A DNA stretch of 64,000 nucleotides from Tetranychus cinnabarinus (GCA_022266195.1 WHVY01000002.1:5161001-5225000); one strand, 5' to 3'; counted from the first letter of the stretch, positions 11,352 to 23,386 are shown. The notes: a model not told the origin generated them from the sequence alone. Translations and numbers: made by a program.

Positions 11352-11447
11352 CTCTACTGTTTCAACTGGATATCCCCTCCAAAAAGTTGAGTTGGTCAAT
11401 TTCAAGAAATGGCAGCAGATTAAAGCATTAAAAGTATCAGAATTGAA
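11352..11447 (-). pseudogene. solo BACK-domain fossil
   Basis: The minus strand reads NSDTFNALICCHFLKLTN and continues STFWRGYPVETVE with no stop. It matches intact NSDTLNAFICRHFLKIANTAVWLSYPVETIE (gene at 27553). There is no BTB, linker or exon 2 nearby. It is a decayed remnant of another array member. Confidence 0.7.
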
Positions 11448-12150
11448 CTAAAATGTTCAAAAAAATAAAGAATTATGGAAATTTCAAGGAATGAATCTTC
11501 AATAACTCGATTGAAAGAAAATAAACCTTAAACTTGTCTTAATATCTCTAATAATAGTTCTAGAGGAAGTATTCAATTGTCATTATTTCTGTTCTCTCTC
11601 TTAGCTTGGTTATTTACACTATTGAAATTCATTCAAGCTAATTATTCTCAATATGATAAAATTCACATTTGTCATAAGGTGTAGAAGACTAAAAGGTATA
11701 AAACTAGAGAATGGATTACTCTGTTGTACTTCAACAATAAACCATCACCCTGAATAGTATCCTTGCAATTTAGCCACAATTTTAAAACAAAAATTTTGAC
11801 AAGTTTTGTTATTGTGACTTTATATACTGTATTTATAAATAAATGTATATGGTTATGGATTATATATTCAACTTGTAAATTCAGTAAATACTAGTAAGTA
11901 GTTAGTTATCAATAAACTAGACGAACAGAAAACCAGATCTTACGATAATCTTCGTATTTATGTACATTCTTAACATTAAATGGCCGTCATTTGTATTCAC
12001 TTTGAATAAAATAATAAAATGGAAATAAACAAATAAGTTTTATTAGTTTGATCGTTAATCAAGTTTTAAATTTGAACTGGTTTATTTTTAATGTGCTTAT
12101 CATTGTTTTGTTGTGGACAATAATCAATTCAGGATAATTTTGTCAAAAAA

Positions 12151-12739
12151 TCATTGATGAATTGAGTCAAGGTTTTGATTCGAGCAAGTATTGATCATGT
12201 CTTCCGGTAGAAAATCTGGAGTCAAAGTGATCAAGTAATTAGATTTGTCTCGACTATAAATTTGATTCGACTTGTCATCATTAACACCGCAAATATCAAA
12301 TGACCAATTAAACTCCATTCTTGATTAGTAATATTGAAACAAAAGGCTTTTTTCGAGGATTCATCGATCAAAAAAAACTTGGTCAGTATGACTCACACTT
12401 GCAGATAAAAACAAACTTTCGTATTTAAATTCATATCCATTATCCAATTTTGGAAGCTCAATCTTCTTGAAATGTTTGTGGCAACCATTGAACTTGCCAA
12501 ACTCAAGCTTATTTGTAAGGATGAAGATATTATCGGACAGCACAGCTACTCGAAATTTTATCATCCAACCTTTCATCAAGCTTTTTCGTCGAAATCCAGG
12601 TTAACTTTGTTTTCCTTTGATTACAATAGATCGTGGCTCAACAGCTTTTCAAAATAAGGCACTTTACGAATTAGTTTTTTACTAATATGGTGTTCTGTTT
12701 TGCTATTATAAGTTGGTCATCAGTTTCTAATGAACCCAT
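12151..12739 (-). pseudogene. deletion-fused and frameshifted copy (subfamily E)
   Basis: A start MGSLETDDQLII at 12739 leads into the BTB, but a frame loss occurs in the NRSxEHRISKK region and an in-frame TAA follows HDLL (TTGTAATCAAAG on the sense strand). After VNLDFDEKA the sequence joins the propeller exon at FRVAVLSDNIFILTNKLEF, deleting the rest of BTB, BACK, linker and intron. Exon 2 has a one-base expansion of a T run (8 against 7 in the gene at 27553) after DQVFF. It ends in a recognisable LITLTPDFLPEDMI tail at 12151. Confidence 0.85.
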
Positions 12740-13293
12740 ATTTGACACACAATTTGAATTCGGGGCAAAAAATAAAACTTATGCACTAAACTAACAAGAA
12801 GAGAGTAAAAGACGACTTGATTAAACACTGTTTTCAATGAAAATTTTTCAGAAAGGGCTGAGACCAAAGAGTAGAGAAGCTGTAAACCAGCCATTTGAGG
12901 CAATCAGTATGTTTTAGCAATTGAACGTGAATGAATCTTCATACATGTCAATGAAGGACAGATTGATTGAAGTTATCGAGAAACAAGGGAAATCAACTCA
13001 TTATTAAACCTGCTAATTATGAAATTAATCATATGGTCTTAATTCCATTGAACAAACTTTTTTCCCTAAAATTAATAAAATCTGAATATTAGGTCAATCT
13101 AGCTCTTTCCTGCTTTTTTTCTGAAAAATATCATTTCATATTTGAATTAACTTGACGATTATATTCTTAGAAATAACAATCTTTCATTAAATCATTCAAA
13201 ATAACAATTTATGACGCTGGTCTTAATGCTATTGAACACAGTGTATGAATGGTTATTCCACATGAAAGCGAACGCTTGAGTTTAATTTACGTT
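12740..13293. other. short intergenic stretch
   Basis: GGCAATCAGTAT at 12899-12910 is a diverged version of the family CCAAT element, 160 bp upstream of the dead start. Nothing else is seen. Confidence 0.45.
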
Positions 13294-15000
13294 TTAAGCT
13301 AACAACGTTTTACGTTGTAAGTCGATGATGTCAACTGGTAAGAAAGCTGAGGTGAAACTTTCCAGCTTTGTTCTCTTTCGGTCACCAGGAAAATTGCAGG
13401 ATTGCGCTTCTATTATTTGTCCAATTGAACTCCATTGTTGAGTGTTGACATTGAAACAATAGAATTTCTTTTGAGTTTCATCAATCAAAATGACCCGATC
13501 ATCATTAGCTTGCTTTGATGTTAATTGTAAATTCCTAAAACGCAATCCTTCATTGAATATCTGCAGCCCAATCATCTTAAACTCACAATTTCGATCAATG
13601 TCGAGTTGGATAAATTCAAGATCTGTTGTTAACACATAAATTTTGTTATCCAAAACAGTTTCCTTGTGAGCAATGTAAGAATATCCAGAAATAGTATCGG
13701 AATTCTTGACTTTATCAGCAGTTGGTTTGGACCAATAACGGAATGAATGTTCGTCTTTACTGACCAGAATAAACTCGTCTTTAGCTTCTAGAAGTGTACG
13801 TCTATATTTGAAGTTTTGATTGAATGGCACTTTTACCATGAAGCTCTCTCCACTGAAATACAAAGCAAAAATATTTAAAGTTAATATTTAAGTAAAAAGA
13901 GAAAACGTTAACAAATTTCATAAATTGATATTCATCATTATTGATCATTTGAATATGAAAATTGAGAATAGTGGAAAATTACAATTTAGGAAATCAATTA
14001 CTTACTCAGTCGAATCTATTGAAATACATTTAAGAAGTTTATTAGAGTAGGCCGAGAAATCAAGCCAACGATATTTATTATGTTTCCAATCAATTCGAAT
14101 GATTATATTTCCTGAATCAGACAGCACATAATGTATATCAGAAATATGTTCATCGTGTATAATGTGTTCAGGTAGCGATTCATCCAATTTGAGCATTCGA
14201 TTAAGCAGCGGCTGAAAATTATTGGCAAGCACTATGATACGAATATAAGTAATTTTCGATCTATATTCTTCAATCATAACAAAATATTCCTGTTCAGTCC
14301 GATTGCAGTTACGGTCACAATTTCCTTTGTCATCTGAATAATACTTTGGATTGGATTCAAACAGCTCATTTTTCTGGATTTTCGATAAATCTTTATCTTC
14401 CATATGGTGCCATCGGACCAGCTTTAACAATCTTTCGAGATAACATTTTCTAGAATCAAACTTGAAATTGGTCCATCTCATGATTCCATCGAAAACTTGC
14501 ATTTCCGAATGCACCATCAGGTCAAGCATACAAATGTACTCAATTGTTTCTATCTGATAATTTAACCAAACAGTTGAGTTTGCTATTTTCGAAAAATAAC
14601 GACAGATGAAAGCATTAAGAACATCAGAATTGATCAACTTAGATGAGGAAGTCACTTGAGATAAAACAACGGGAAGATGCTCAATGGTAAACTTATCATG
14701 AAAGTAAGTTACACAATCATCTATAGAATAATCTTGAATTCCAAAATAATCGACTAGGTTACACAGATTTATTACATAATCCATCGCGATGGAGATATCA
14801 CCAAATTCAATCCAATTGAGAATCGATTCCAAAGCTTGTTCATCAAAATCCAGTAAAACTTTGTTTTCTCTTGATTCCAATAAATCATGGCTCAACATCA
14901 TTTCAAAATAAGGTATTTTACGAATCAAATTTTTACTAATACGACGTTCTGTTGATCGATTCACAATTGTTAATTGGTTGTCAACTTTAAATGTATCCAT
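13294..15000 (-). CDS. BTB-BACK-kelch-like protein, two exons (singleton)
   Basis: Exon 1 is 15000-14006 and exon 2 is 13852-13294, with a 153-bp intron: donor ACTGA|GTAAGT, acceptor TATTTCAG|TGG, phase 2; 517 residues. It begins MDTFKVDNQL. BACK ends in LVRWHHMEDKDL, with His in place of the usual Cys. The linker is rearranged to GNCDRNCNRTEQ, so the C-x-C spacing differs from most copies. The conserved SGRKMIRIDW block is SGNIIIRIDWKHNKYRWLD. Exon 2 opens GESFMVKVPFNQNFKYRRTLLEAKDEF and ends in FLPVDIIDLQRKTLLA, not matching any tail subfamily. I see no disabling change. Confidence 0.84.
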
Positions 15001-16138
15001 AATTGATGCACAAATAAAATTATTAAAGAAATAATTAATTAATAAAAGAAAGCTTAATCCATGTATGAATAGCTTAAGGTAACTGTACAGAGACCTGCCG
15101 GCAATTTAGACTCACTTGAAATAGCTTATTTACACTATTCGTCGAGCAGCATAATTCATGATTTTCAATTTTTCTTAATCGAGCAAATTTAACCTAAAAT
15201 TTTGCTTTAAGCTGATTCCGCAAGTTTCTTGAATGATATTTTACGAAGGAAAATTAAATTAAGCTAATTATAGCTAAAAAACTCGAAATGAATTTCGGTG
15301 AAATCAGAACAAAATTTTTTCCTTCTTCAATAGGGACCATTGAAAAATTTAGTCTAAATTACTGGCAGGTCTCTGTAACAAAATCTAAATTAATTACCAA
15401 AGGAGCTTACAAATTGCCTTATTCAAGCTTTAAGAGCACAATTCGAGTTGAAATTTGCCAGAATATTCAATTTTATTAATAACGTCTTGATAATTTCCAC
15501 CAAACCTTCGTATATGACAGTTAAGGGATCGCTAAATAATCTAGTGATATTATCTGGTACTTTACTGGTACAGTAAGCTACCAGATAATGAGAATACCAG
15601 ATAATGAGAATCAATTTTTCAACGACCCCTCAATAGAAGAGTTAAATCAAATTCAAATTTCCTTTAAATTTCTTTAATTATTAATTAACTAAATCTAATT
15701 TTCTTTCGCCGAATATCAATGAAGAAAATCAAGAAATCAGTTTGAAAAGCAATTAATCTTGAATTTGATTAGTTAAAGAAAGTTAATAATCAAGAAAAAT
15801 AAGTTGCCCGGCGAATAGTGTAAATAAGCTATTTCAAGGTATTCTCATTATCTGGTAGCTTACTGTACATTTTATTTATACACATTGCAAGGGTATACAA
15901 AACGCGCGCATGCCGACTCTTTACTGTTTTTGTTAAATTGAATTGAGAAATGCAGAAACAATTTTATCAAATTTTTTTTTATTTATGGATCATAATCTCT
16001 ATTGGAATATGAATTGTTTTATTCATAAGTAAAAGATGAATTTGACGGAGGGAAAAATTTAGTTAAAGTTTTCAATTGATATAATTATGATAAAAAAAAT
16101 GAATTCCGCACTTCAGTAATCCAGCGACTTGTATCATA
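15001..16138. other. intergenic stretch dominated by a foldback cluster
   Basis: Most of it is the inverted-repeat cluster at 15085-15868. The open frames at 15288-15479 and 15423-15614 lie inside it and have no family similarity. Confidence 0.55.
15085..15868. mobile_element. interlocked foldback/MITE-like cluster
   Basis: There are three nested or overlapping inverted-repeat pairs. Pair A is 15085-15112 with 15351-15378 (imperfect). Pair B is 15116-15142 with 15812-15838 (27 bp, perfect as read). Pair C is 15568-15595 with 15841-15868 (28 bp, perfect as read). A looser fourth pair is about 15655-15700 with 15760-15800. The arrangement A-B-A'-C-B'-C' suggests one element inserted in another, or a partial duplication. 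No transposase-like frame is present. Confidence 0.65.
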
Positions 16139-17743
16139 TCAAACTTTTAATGAGGCGAACAGTCTTATGATGTTCATCGATAGAAATGCTGAGGTGAAAG
16201 TTAACAGACTACATGATTCCTGCTGTTCATTAGAGTCAGGATAAATTATATGATTTATTGAACTCCATTCTCTAGTGTTGACATTGAAACAGCGAGCATC
16301 TTTTGTATGCGTATCAATCAAAATAACTCTATCATCATTAGATTGCTTGGAAGTAAGAATGAAATGATCAGAGTAGATTATGGATCCGGTCTTTGGTCTA
16401 TTGCTATATTTATATAAAGTCACATGTTTTTGGAAATAGATGTCAAACTGAATAAATTCAAGTTTTTTAGTCAACAGGTAAATATTATTATTCAGAACAG
16501 TTGCGAGGATAGCGTGGTTTTTATCTGAGAAAATCTCAGTATCTTCGGCAGTGTGTTTAGGCCAATACCGCGCCAATTGGGAACAAAAATTAATCAAAAT
16601 ACATCTTTCATTGGCTTCAAGAAATCTATTCCAATCGCAATAATTTTCGATGTGATGCCTAATTGGAAACAGTTTTTGAAATATTAGGGGAAAAAGGAGA
16701 AAAATAAAAAAATTTATGAGAAATCGTCTAAGCACTATTGAGATTAAGCTTACTCACCCATCTTTTTCAAAAATATATTTAAAGATTCTTTGGAAATAAG
16801 AATCGTGTTGTGCCGAAAGATACTTGTATTTATTCCGATTCCAATCAACTCGAATAATCTGGTTTCCGAAATGAAAAGATATATCAGAAATATGTTGATC
16901 TGGTAAGATATGTGAAGGCAATGATGAGTCAGGTTTCATTATGCGATTGAACAGCGGAAGAAGATTATTGTCAAGTACCTTTATTCGCAAGACTTCATCA
17001 CCCAATTTCTCAATCATAATGAAATAATTTCGATCAGTTCGGTTGAGGCCACAATCACAATTGCGCTTTCTTGCGGAGCAAATTATTGGTTTGAAGCCTG
17101 AAGACTTAAAAAATTCATTTTCCTCAATTAAAGCCAAATCCTTAGCTTCCAAATGGCACCATCGGACATGATTCAACAATCTATCAAGGTAACACTTTCT
17201 AGACTCAGGATTGTGATTCACCCATCTAAAAATTGCCTCAAAAACTTGGATTTCTGAATGTACCATCACTTCCAAATTACATATGTATTTGATTATTTCA
17301 ACGGGATAATCCAACCAAACAGTTGTGTTTGTTATTTTTGAGAAATGACGACATAAGAAGGCATTTAAAGCACCAGAATTGATCAGTTTAGATGTTGTAG
17401 TCACTTGAGGTAAAACAATTGGAAGATGTTCAATTTTAAAGTTATTATGAAAGTAAATTTCAATGTTATTTTTAACACTTTTTAGTCCAAAATAATCAGC
17501 TATGTTGCACATATGCATTATATTTTTCATCTCCATGAAGATATAGCCAAGTTCAATCCAATGCAAAAACGATACCAAAGTCTGTTCATCGAAATCCAGT
17601 TCAATTTTGTTTTCCTTTGATCCTTTCAAATCATGGCGTATCTTTTCAAAATAAGGTATTTCACGAATTAGTCTTTTACCAATACGATGTTCCACAGATC
17701 GATTCACTATTGTAAGTTGGTAATCAGTACCTCTTGAATCCAT
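16139..17743 (-). CDS. BTB-BACK-kelch-like protein, two exons, shortest copy (singleton)
   Basis: Exon 1 is 17743-16758 and exon 2 is 16658-16139, with the shortest intron in the array (99 bp): donor GATGG|GTGAGT, acceptor CCAATTAG|GCATC, phase 2; 501 residues. The open frame runs on through the intron to 16735, but the spliced frame HHIENYCDWNRFLEANERC matches the family position of SLLEA. The start is MDSRGTDYQL. The linker is C-x6-C-x-C followed by GLNRTDR, losing the usual TKQ. Exon 2 retains DDRVILIDTHTKDARCFNV and ends IRLFASLKV. It is the most diverged intact copy at its C-terminus. Confidence 0.82.
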
Positions 17744-18222
17744 ACTTGATGCGCAATTTTATTATAACTGCAAATAATTATCTTCAAACACAGTTGAAAT
17801 AAAACACAATCTTATTAAAAAAGACTCTTGTTAAATGTTATTCTTGCAGAGTTCAATTATATTTGAAATTAAACAAGAAATTGTCAAATAAAAGAATTTT
17901 TCGAATAAGAAACAAAATTAGAAATAGAAGCCAGCCAACTTGAGTCAGAAGCGAGCCGTTTAGGAAAAAAGCCAAGCTAAGCTGTAATTAAATGACTCGA
18001 ATCGGTTATCTCGACCCAGCTTGAGCCAGAAAAATTTTCAACAAGAGCTTTATGACAACAGTTTTTTTTCAGACCTTGAAAAATTAAGAAATTGTTTTTT
18101 TGAATATTTCCTGACAAATTTAGCCATAAGCGAAAATTTAATCGGCTTGTAGCTTGAGCTGGTTCAAGCCAAGCGCAGCTAAAAATTAACAATTTGAACG
18201 AGCTGGTCTTGCGATCGCCTCG
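17744..18222. repeat. intergenic stretch with AGCC-rich repeat
   Basis: About 17930-18190 is rich in GCCAGCC, GAGCCAG and AAGCCAAGC motifs and resembles 54040-54195 in wording and spacing. Both may derive from one repeat family. No coding signature is seen. Confidence 0.45.
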
Positions 18223-18397
18223 ATATTCTGAATAAATCATCAAATCCAAAGCACAAATGTACTCTATTGTTTCAACAGGATAACTTGACTCGTTAAACAC
18301 CATTTTTGAGAGTTGATATTAGACAAAAGACATCTTTTGTGGACTTATCAACCAAGATCACTCTATCATCATTAGAAAATCACAAGATGGCGTTTCA
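18223..18397 (-). pseudogene. scrambled fragment: propeller piece followed by BACK piece
   Basis: Read in sense, 18397-18303 gives SNDDRVILVDKSTKDVFC, a propeller fragment from an exon 2. It is followed directly by 18297-18223 giving SYPVETIEYICALDLMIYSEY, a BACK fragment from an exon 1. In every intact gene the order is the reverse. The BACK piece closely matches the gene at 27553 and lacks the following ten or so bases. This is a rearranged relic with no complete domain. Confidence 0.75.
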
Positions 18398-18545
18398 AGA
18401 ACAGGATTAATTAAGAACTCGCAAATAGTTACTATAATTTGATGTAAGTAATTTAGTTTACTATCAATTGTTATGCCTAACAATTAAAATATTAACAAAA
18501 TTTTTGTTGACCACAAACAAAGCTTTGTAATAGAATTGAATGACA
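18398..18545. repeat. 3' flank block shared by two sister genes
   Basis: This is collinear with 21067-21205 (shared GATTAATTAAGAACTCGC, CAAATAGTTACTATAATTTG and GTTGACCACAA). It marks the downstream end of a duplicated unit containing the genes at 18666 and 21320. Confidence 0.7.
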
Positions 18546-18665
18546 ATATCAACATGAATAAAAAATAGACTTTGATTTTATTGTCTTTTATCTGCTAAAT
18601 AGAATCGTAAATACAATTTGGTCGGTTTAATGAATATATAATGAATTACTTATTAGTTGATTCGA

Positions 18666-20562
18666 TTAATTAAGTTTTCGTTTTAAACAAGGTCTGATAG
18701 CGTCTATTGATAAAAAAGCTGAGGTAAATGTTAACAGCTTACTAGACTTCTTTTTGCCATCAGTTTTACTGCAGTTATAATTAATCAGTAGACCAATTTG
18801 GGTCCATCGTTGAGTTTTGATATTGAAACAAAAGACATTTCTTGTGGAATTATCAACCAAAAATACTTTATCATCGGCTTGGCCTGAAGTTAGAAATAAA
18901 TCCTGGAAGTTCATTGGTTTTTTTAATTTGTTAAGTTCAATAATTTCAAACTCTCCCTCTTGGTCGATTTCGAATGTTCTGAACTCCAAATTGTCAGTCA
19001 GTATGTAAATATTTTTGTCCAAAATAGTAGCAATAAAATCATCTTCATAACAATCGGGGGCAGAGCCGATATTTTCAGCTGCTTTATCCGACCAACAATC
19101 AACCAATCCCTCATCTATGCAAAGATGTATTAACTTGCCATTAGCTTCAAAGACTGAATTTCCAGTAGTATACTCGAAATCGTCAGATACTACTGCCTGA
19201 TATTGAGTCCTGCGATGGTTAAATAATGGAAAATTTTGAAATAATTATTTTGATTATAAAAATGAATGAGTAACGCAACAATCGTCGTTGTTTGCTGATG
19301 AGGCCTCAAAACATATAAACTGATAGCTTTGATAGACTCAACTTGTTGAGATTTCACTCAACCGCTTTTTCTGAATTAGAAGGCGTTGGAATGGACTTTC
19401 TTCTACTATTCAGCTTAAACATGTTTAGATACATGTTGAAATTTTATCAAGTCAAGCATTATGCTAAGGTGTTAATGAAGATCATGCCATGAGTGAAGCT
19501 TACAATGGCTTGTGTGGTTAGAAAACGCTATTAACATGAAACTATAGAAAATTATACTTACATTCTATTCTTTTTGATGCGCCTATCAATTTTTCTACAA
19601 TAAGATACATATTTTGCATAACCAAGCAAACGACATTTCTCTTGCTTCCAATCAATTCGAATCATTTTCCTTCCAGAATCAAATACAACATCAGATACAT
19701 GTTCATCAGGAAGGACACCTAAAGGCAGTGAATCATCTAATTTGAAGACTTGATTAACCAACGGGATAAAATTACTGTCAAGGACTTTGATTCGTAAATC
19801 CGCAGGGTTCAACTCTTCAATGGTAATAAAATAATTTTGCTTAGTTCGGTCGCAGTTGCAATCACAATTTTCTTCATAATCGCAAATTTCCCCCACAAAT
19901 TTTACCAAATCTTCAGACTGGACGAGAGTATTTTTAAAGACATCAACAAAATGATCAGGGTCCATATTACACCATCGGATATTTTCTAACAATTGTTTAA
20001 AATAACACTTTCTAGACTCAAAACTGTAACGGATCCATTTTATGATTGCTTCGAAAACTTGGTACTCTGAAGAAATCATCAGGTTGAGCTGACAAATGTA
20101 CAACACTGTGACACTGTCAAATTTCAACCAAAAAGGTGTGTTGACAATCTTCAGGAAATGACGACAAATGAAAGCATCCAGAGCGCACGAATTGATTAAT
20201 TTGGATGTTGAAGTCACTTGACTCAAAACAGTGCCAATATGCTCAGATGTAAAATTTTTATGGAAATAGTTGAAACAATCCTTTAACAAGTCATCGTTCA
20301 TCCCAAAATAGTCAGCCATGGTACACAGATTTATTACGTGATCCATATCGATGTACATAAAATCCAGTTCAATCCAATCGAGAATTATTTTGAAAGTCTC
20401 TTCATCAAAATTCAATACAACTTTGTTTTCCTGTGATTCCAACACATCATGGCGCAACATCTTTTCAAAATAGGGAATTTTACGAATCAGTTCTTTACTG
20501 ATACGGTATTCTTTTGAGCGATTAACTATTAATAGTTGATTATCAGTTTCTAATGAATCCAT
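18666..20562 (-). CDS. BTB-BACK-kelch-like protein, two exons (subfamily C)
   Basis: Exon 1 is 20562-19562 and exon 2 is 19209-18666, with a 352-bp intron: donor AGAAT|GTAAGT, acceptor CATCGCAG|GACTC, phase 2; 514 residues. Start MDSLETDNQLLIVNRS. BACK ends in NIRWCNMDPDHF, so the usual RWCHLEDKDL is altered, and the linker has C-x5-C-x-C-x-C with RTKQ. SGRKMIRIDWKQEKCR is intact. Exon 2 has DKNIYILTDNLEFRTFEI, DKVFLVDNSTRNVFCF and the DAIRPCLKRKLN tail. Intron and 5' flank are highly similar to those of the gene at 21320, so duplication included non-coding DNA. Confidence 0.86.
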
Positions 20563-21319
20563 AGTTGTGGCACAGATTTTAAATCAAAAACAAATTAAAT
20601 TGAAATGAATAACTGTGTACAGTTAACAACTTATTGAACTTATTCTTTTTAGAATAAGTTTAAAATAGCTTCCCTTCAGCTTAACAAGCTAAGCTTATTT
20701 AATGGCTATATCGATATTATCGATATTCAGATGTAAAATATATCGATAATTCTAAATAGTTGCCGGTAACAGATTAATAAAGCTTGGCACTTTCTGAATG
20801 TATTTAAGGCTCGTCTGGGAAAATTTTATTAAAACAATGATAAAAACAATAAACAATAAAACAATAATAGCGATAATTTCATTTATTGAGTTATAATCAA
20901 ACTCTAATTTACAGGTGGCTTGGCTACTTTTAGTAACCAGTTAGATGTTGAGAGTGAAAATATCTGGCGGCATTAAAAGCTATCGCTTTTCAGTTAACGG
21001 ACACTCTTCTCAAACCTATTTCTCAATCGATGACAATCTTAAACGCATTTTCATCAAAATCCAGTCAACAAGATTAATTAAGAACTCGCAAATAGTTACT
21101 ATAATTTGAAGTAAGTAATATCAAATGTCATGCCTAACAAATTGATATTAACAACATTTATGTTGACCACAACCAACGCTTTGTAATAGAATTGAATGAC
21201 AAATTAAACACCGAATAAGAGATAATAGAATATGATTTTATTATGTTTTCATCTTTTTAAGAGATAGTAAATACAATTTAGTCGGTTTAATGAATAAATA
21301 ATGAATTATTTAAGAATAG
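20563..21319. other. intergenic stretch, duplicated with 23230-23700
   Basis: It contains a TATCGATA cluster (20705-20752) and a block at 20911-20990 repeated at 23617-23690. A fossil reading LDFDENAFKIVID in the minus sense lies at about 21024-21066, a BTB remnant of another copy. Confidence 0.55.
20705..20752. promoter_or_regulatory. TATCGATA cluster upstream of the 18666-20562 gene
   Basis: Three TATCGATA palindromes occur within 48 bp, about 145-190 bp upstream of the start. The same arrangement is at 23387-23430. TATCGATA is the core of the Drosophila DRE element bound by DREF; use here is inference. Confidence 0.45.
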
Positions 21320-23229
21320 TTAATTTGATGAATTAAGTTTACGCTTTAAACAAGGTCTGATAGCGTCTATTGATAAAAAAGCTGAGGTAAATGTTAACAG
21401 CTTACTAGACTTCTTTTTGCGATCAGCTTTACAGCAGTTATAATTTACCAGTAGACCAATTTGGCTCCATCGTTGAGTTTTGATATTGAAACAATAGACG
21501 TTTCCTGTTGACTTGTCAACCAAAAAAACTTTATCATGGGCCTGACCTGAAGTTAGAAATAAATCATCGAAATCTAACTGTTCTTTTAATCGTTTAAGTT
21601 TAATAATTTTGAGCTCTCCATCTTGATCAATTTTGAATGTCATGAAATCCAAAGCCTCAGTCAGTATGTACATATTTTTGTCTAAAATAGTAGCAATAAA
21701 ATTATCTTTAAAAGAATAGGCCAAGAATAGAATAGAGTTGATGTTTTCAGCTTTTGGATCCGACCAACATTCAACAAATTCATTAGATATGCGAAGCAAA
21801 ATTAACTTTCCATTAGCTTCAAGGAGTAAACTTCCGGTAATAGCAACGAATTTTCCAGAAACCTTTGCCACTTGATGTTTGGTCCTAAAATATTTAAATA
21901 ATAGCAAATTTCGAAATAATTATTTTGATTATAAAAATGAATGAGTAACGCAACAATCGTCGTTGTTTGCTGATGAGGCCTCAAAACATATAAACTGATA
22001 GCTTTGATAGATTCAACTTGTTGAGATTTCACTCAACCCATTTTTCTGTATTAGAAGGCTTTGGAATGGACTTTCTTCTACTATTCAGCTTAAACATGTT
22101 TAGATACATGTTGAAATTATATCAAGCCAAGAATTATATTAATACTAAGGTGTTAATGAAGATCATGACATGGGTGACGCTTACAATAGGTTGTGCGGTT
22201 AGAAAACCATGAAACTATAGAATCGTATACTTACATTTTATGCTTTTTGATGATACGATTATCACGTTTATAACAATAAGTTAAATATTCTACATAATTA
22301 AGCAAACGACATTTATCTTGCTTCCAATCAATTCGGATCATTTTCCTTCCAGAATCAAATACAACATCAGATACATGTTCATCAGGAAGGGAAAATAAAG
22401 GCAATGAATTATCCCATTTGAAGACTTGATTAACCAGCGGGAAAAAATTACTGTCAAGGACTTTGATTCGTAAATTCTTAGTGTTCAACTCTTCAATGGT
22501 AATAAAATAATTCTGCTTAGTTCGATCGTAGTTGCAACCACAGCCTTCATCAAGAGAGCAAGTTTCCACCACTAAATCTACAGATTTTACTAAATCATTT
22601 TTTTTTAAATCAGATAAATGTCCAGGGTCCATATTACACCATCGGATACTTGCTAACAATGGTTTGAAATAACACTTTCTAGACTCAAAGCTGTTACGGA
22701 GCCATTTTATGATTGCTTCGAAAACTTGGTACTCTGAAGAAATCATCAGGTTGAGCTGACAAATTTTCAACACTGTTGCACTGTGACATTTCAACCAAAA
22801 AGACGTGTTGACGATCTTCAGGAAATGACGACAGATGAAAGCATCCAGAGCGCGCGAATTGACCAACTTAGATGTTGAAGTCACTTGACTCATAACAGTG
22901 CCAAGATGTTCAATTGAAAAATTTTTATGGAAATAGGTGAAACAATCCTTTAACAAATTATCGTTCATCCCAAAATAGTCCACCATGGTGCACAGATTGA
23001 TTACGTGGTCCATCTTGATATACATAGAGCCCATTTCAATCCAATCGAGAATTATTTTGAAAGTCTTTTCATCAAAATCCAATACAACTTTGTTTTCCTT
23101 GGATGCCTTCAAGTCATGGGGGAACATCTTTTCAAAATAGGGTATTTTACGAATCAGTTCTTTACTGATACGATATTCTACTGAACGATTAACTATCAGT
23201 AGTTTATTATCAGTTTTTAATGAATCCAT
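21320..23229 (-). CDS. BTB-BACK-kelch-like protein, two exons (subfamily C)
   Basis: Exon 1 is 23229-22235 and exon 2 is 21884-21320, with a 350-bp intron: donor AAAAT|GTAAGT, acceptor ATATTTTAG|GACC, phase 2; 519 residues. Start MDSLKTDNKLLIVNRS. BACK ends in SIRWCNMDPGHL, shared only with the gene at 18666. The linker is C-x5-C-x-C followed by NYDRTKQ. Exon 2 opens TKHQVAKVSGKFVAITGSLLLEANGKL and ends DAIRPCLKRKLNSSN. The pair with 18666 is the clearest recent gene duplication in the array: introns, upstream TATCGATA cluster and downstream flank all align. Confidence 0.86.
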
Positions 23230-23386
23230 AGTTGTGGCACAGATCTAAAATCAAAATCAAAATAAAATAAAATTGAAATGAATAACTGTACAGTTAAAAA
23301 CCTATTAAGCAATTATTCTTTTTAGAATAAGCAAATTTCTCTCTAACTTATGCAATAAGTTTGCCTAAATCCTGACCACTGCAATA

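Larger units (their letters stand above)
10895..12150. other. intergenic stretch with an exon fossil
   Basis: The first 430 bp resemble 47900-48300, the 5' flank of the sister gene at 45963. A BACK fossil is at 11352-11447. I see nothing supportable from 11450 to 12150. Confidence 0.5.

Noticed and set aside
15288..15614. Two short open frames on opposite strands
   Set aside because: Both fall within the foldback cluster and have no recognisable motif.
22018..22212. Plus-strand frame with hydrophobic residues
   Set aside because: Lies mostly within the intron of the 21320 gene; the matching intron at 19.3 kb breaks the frame.
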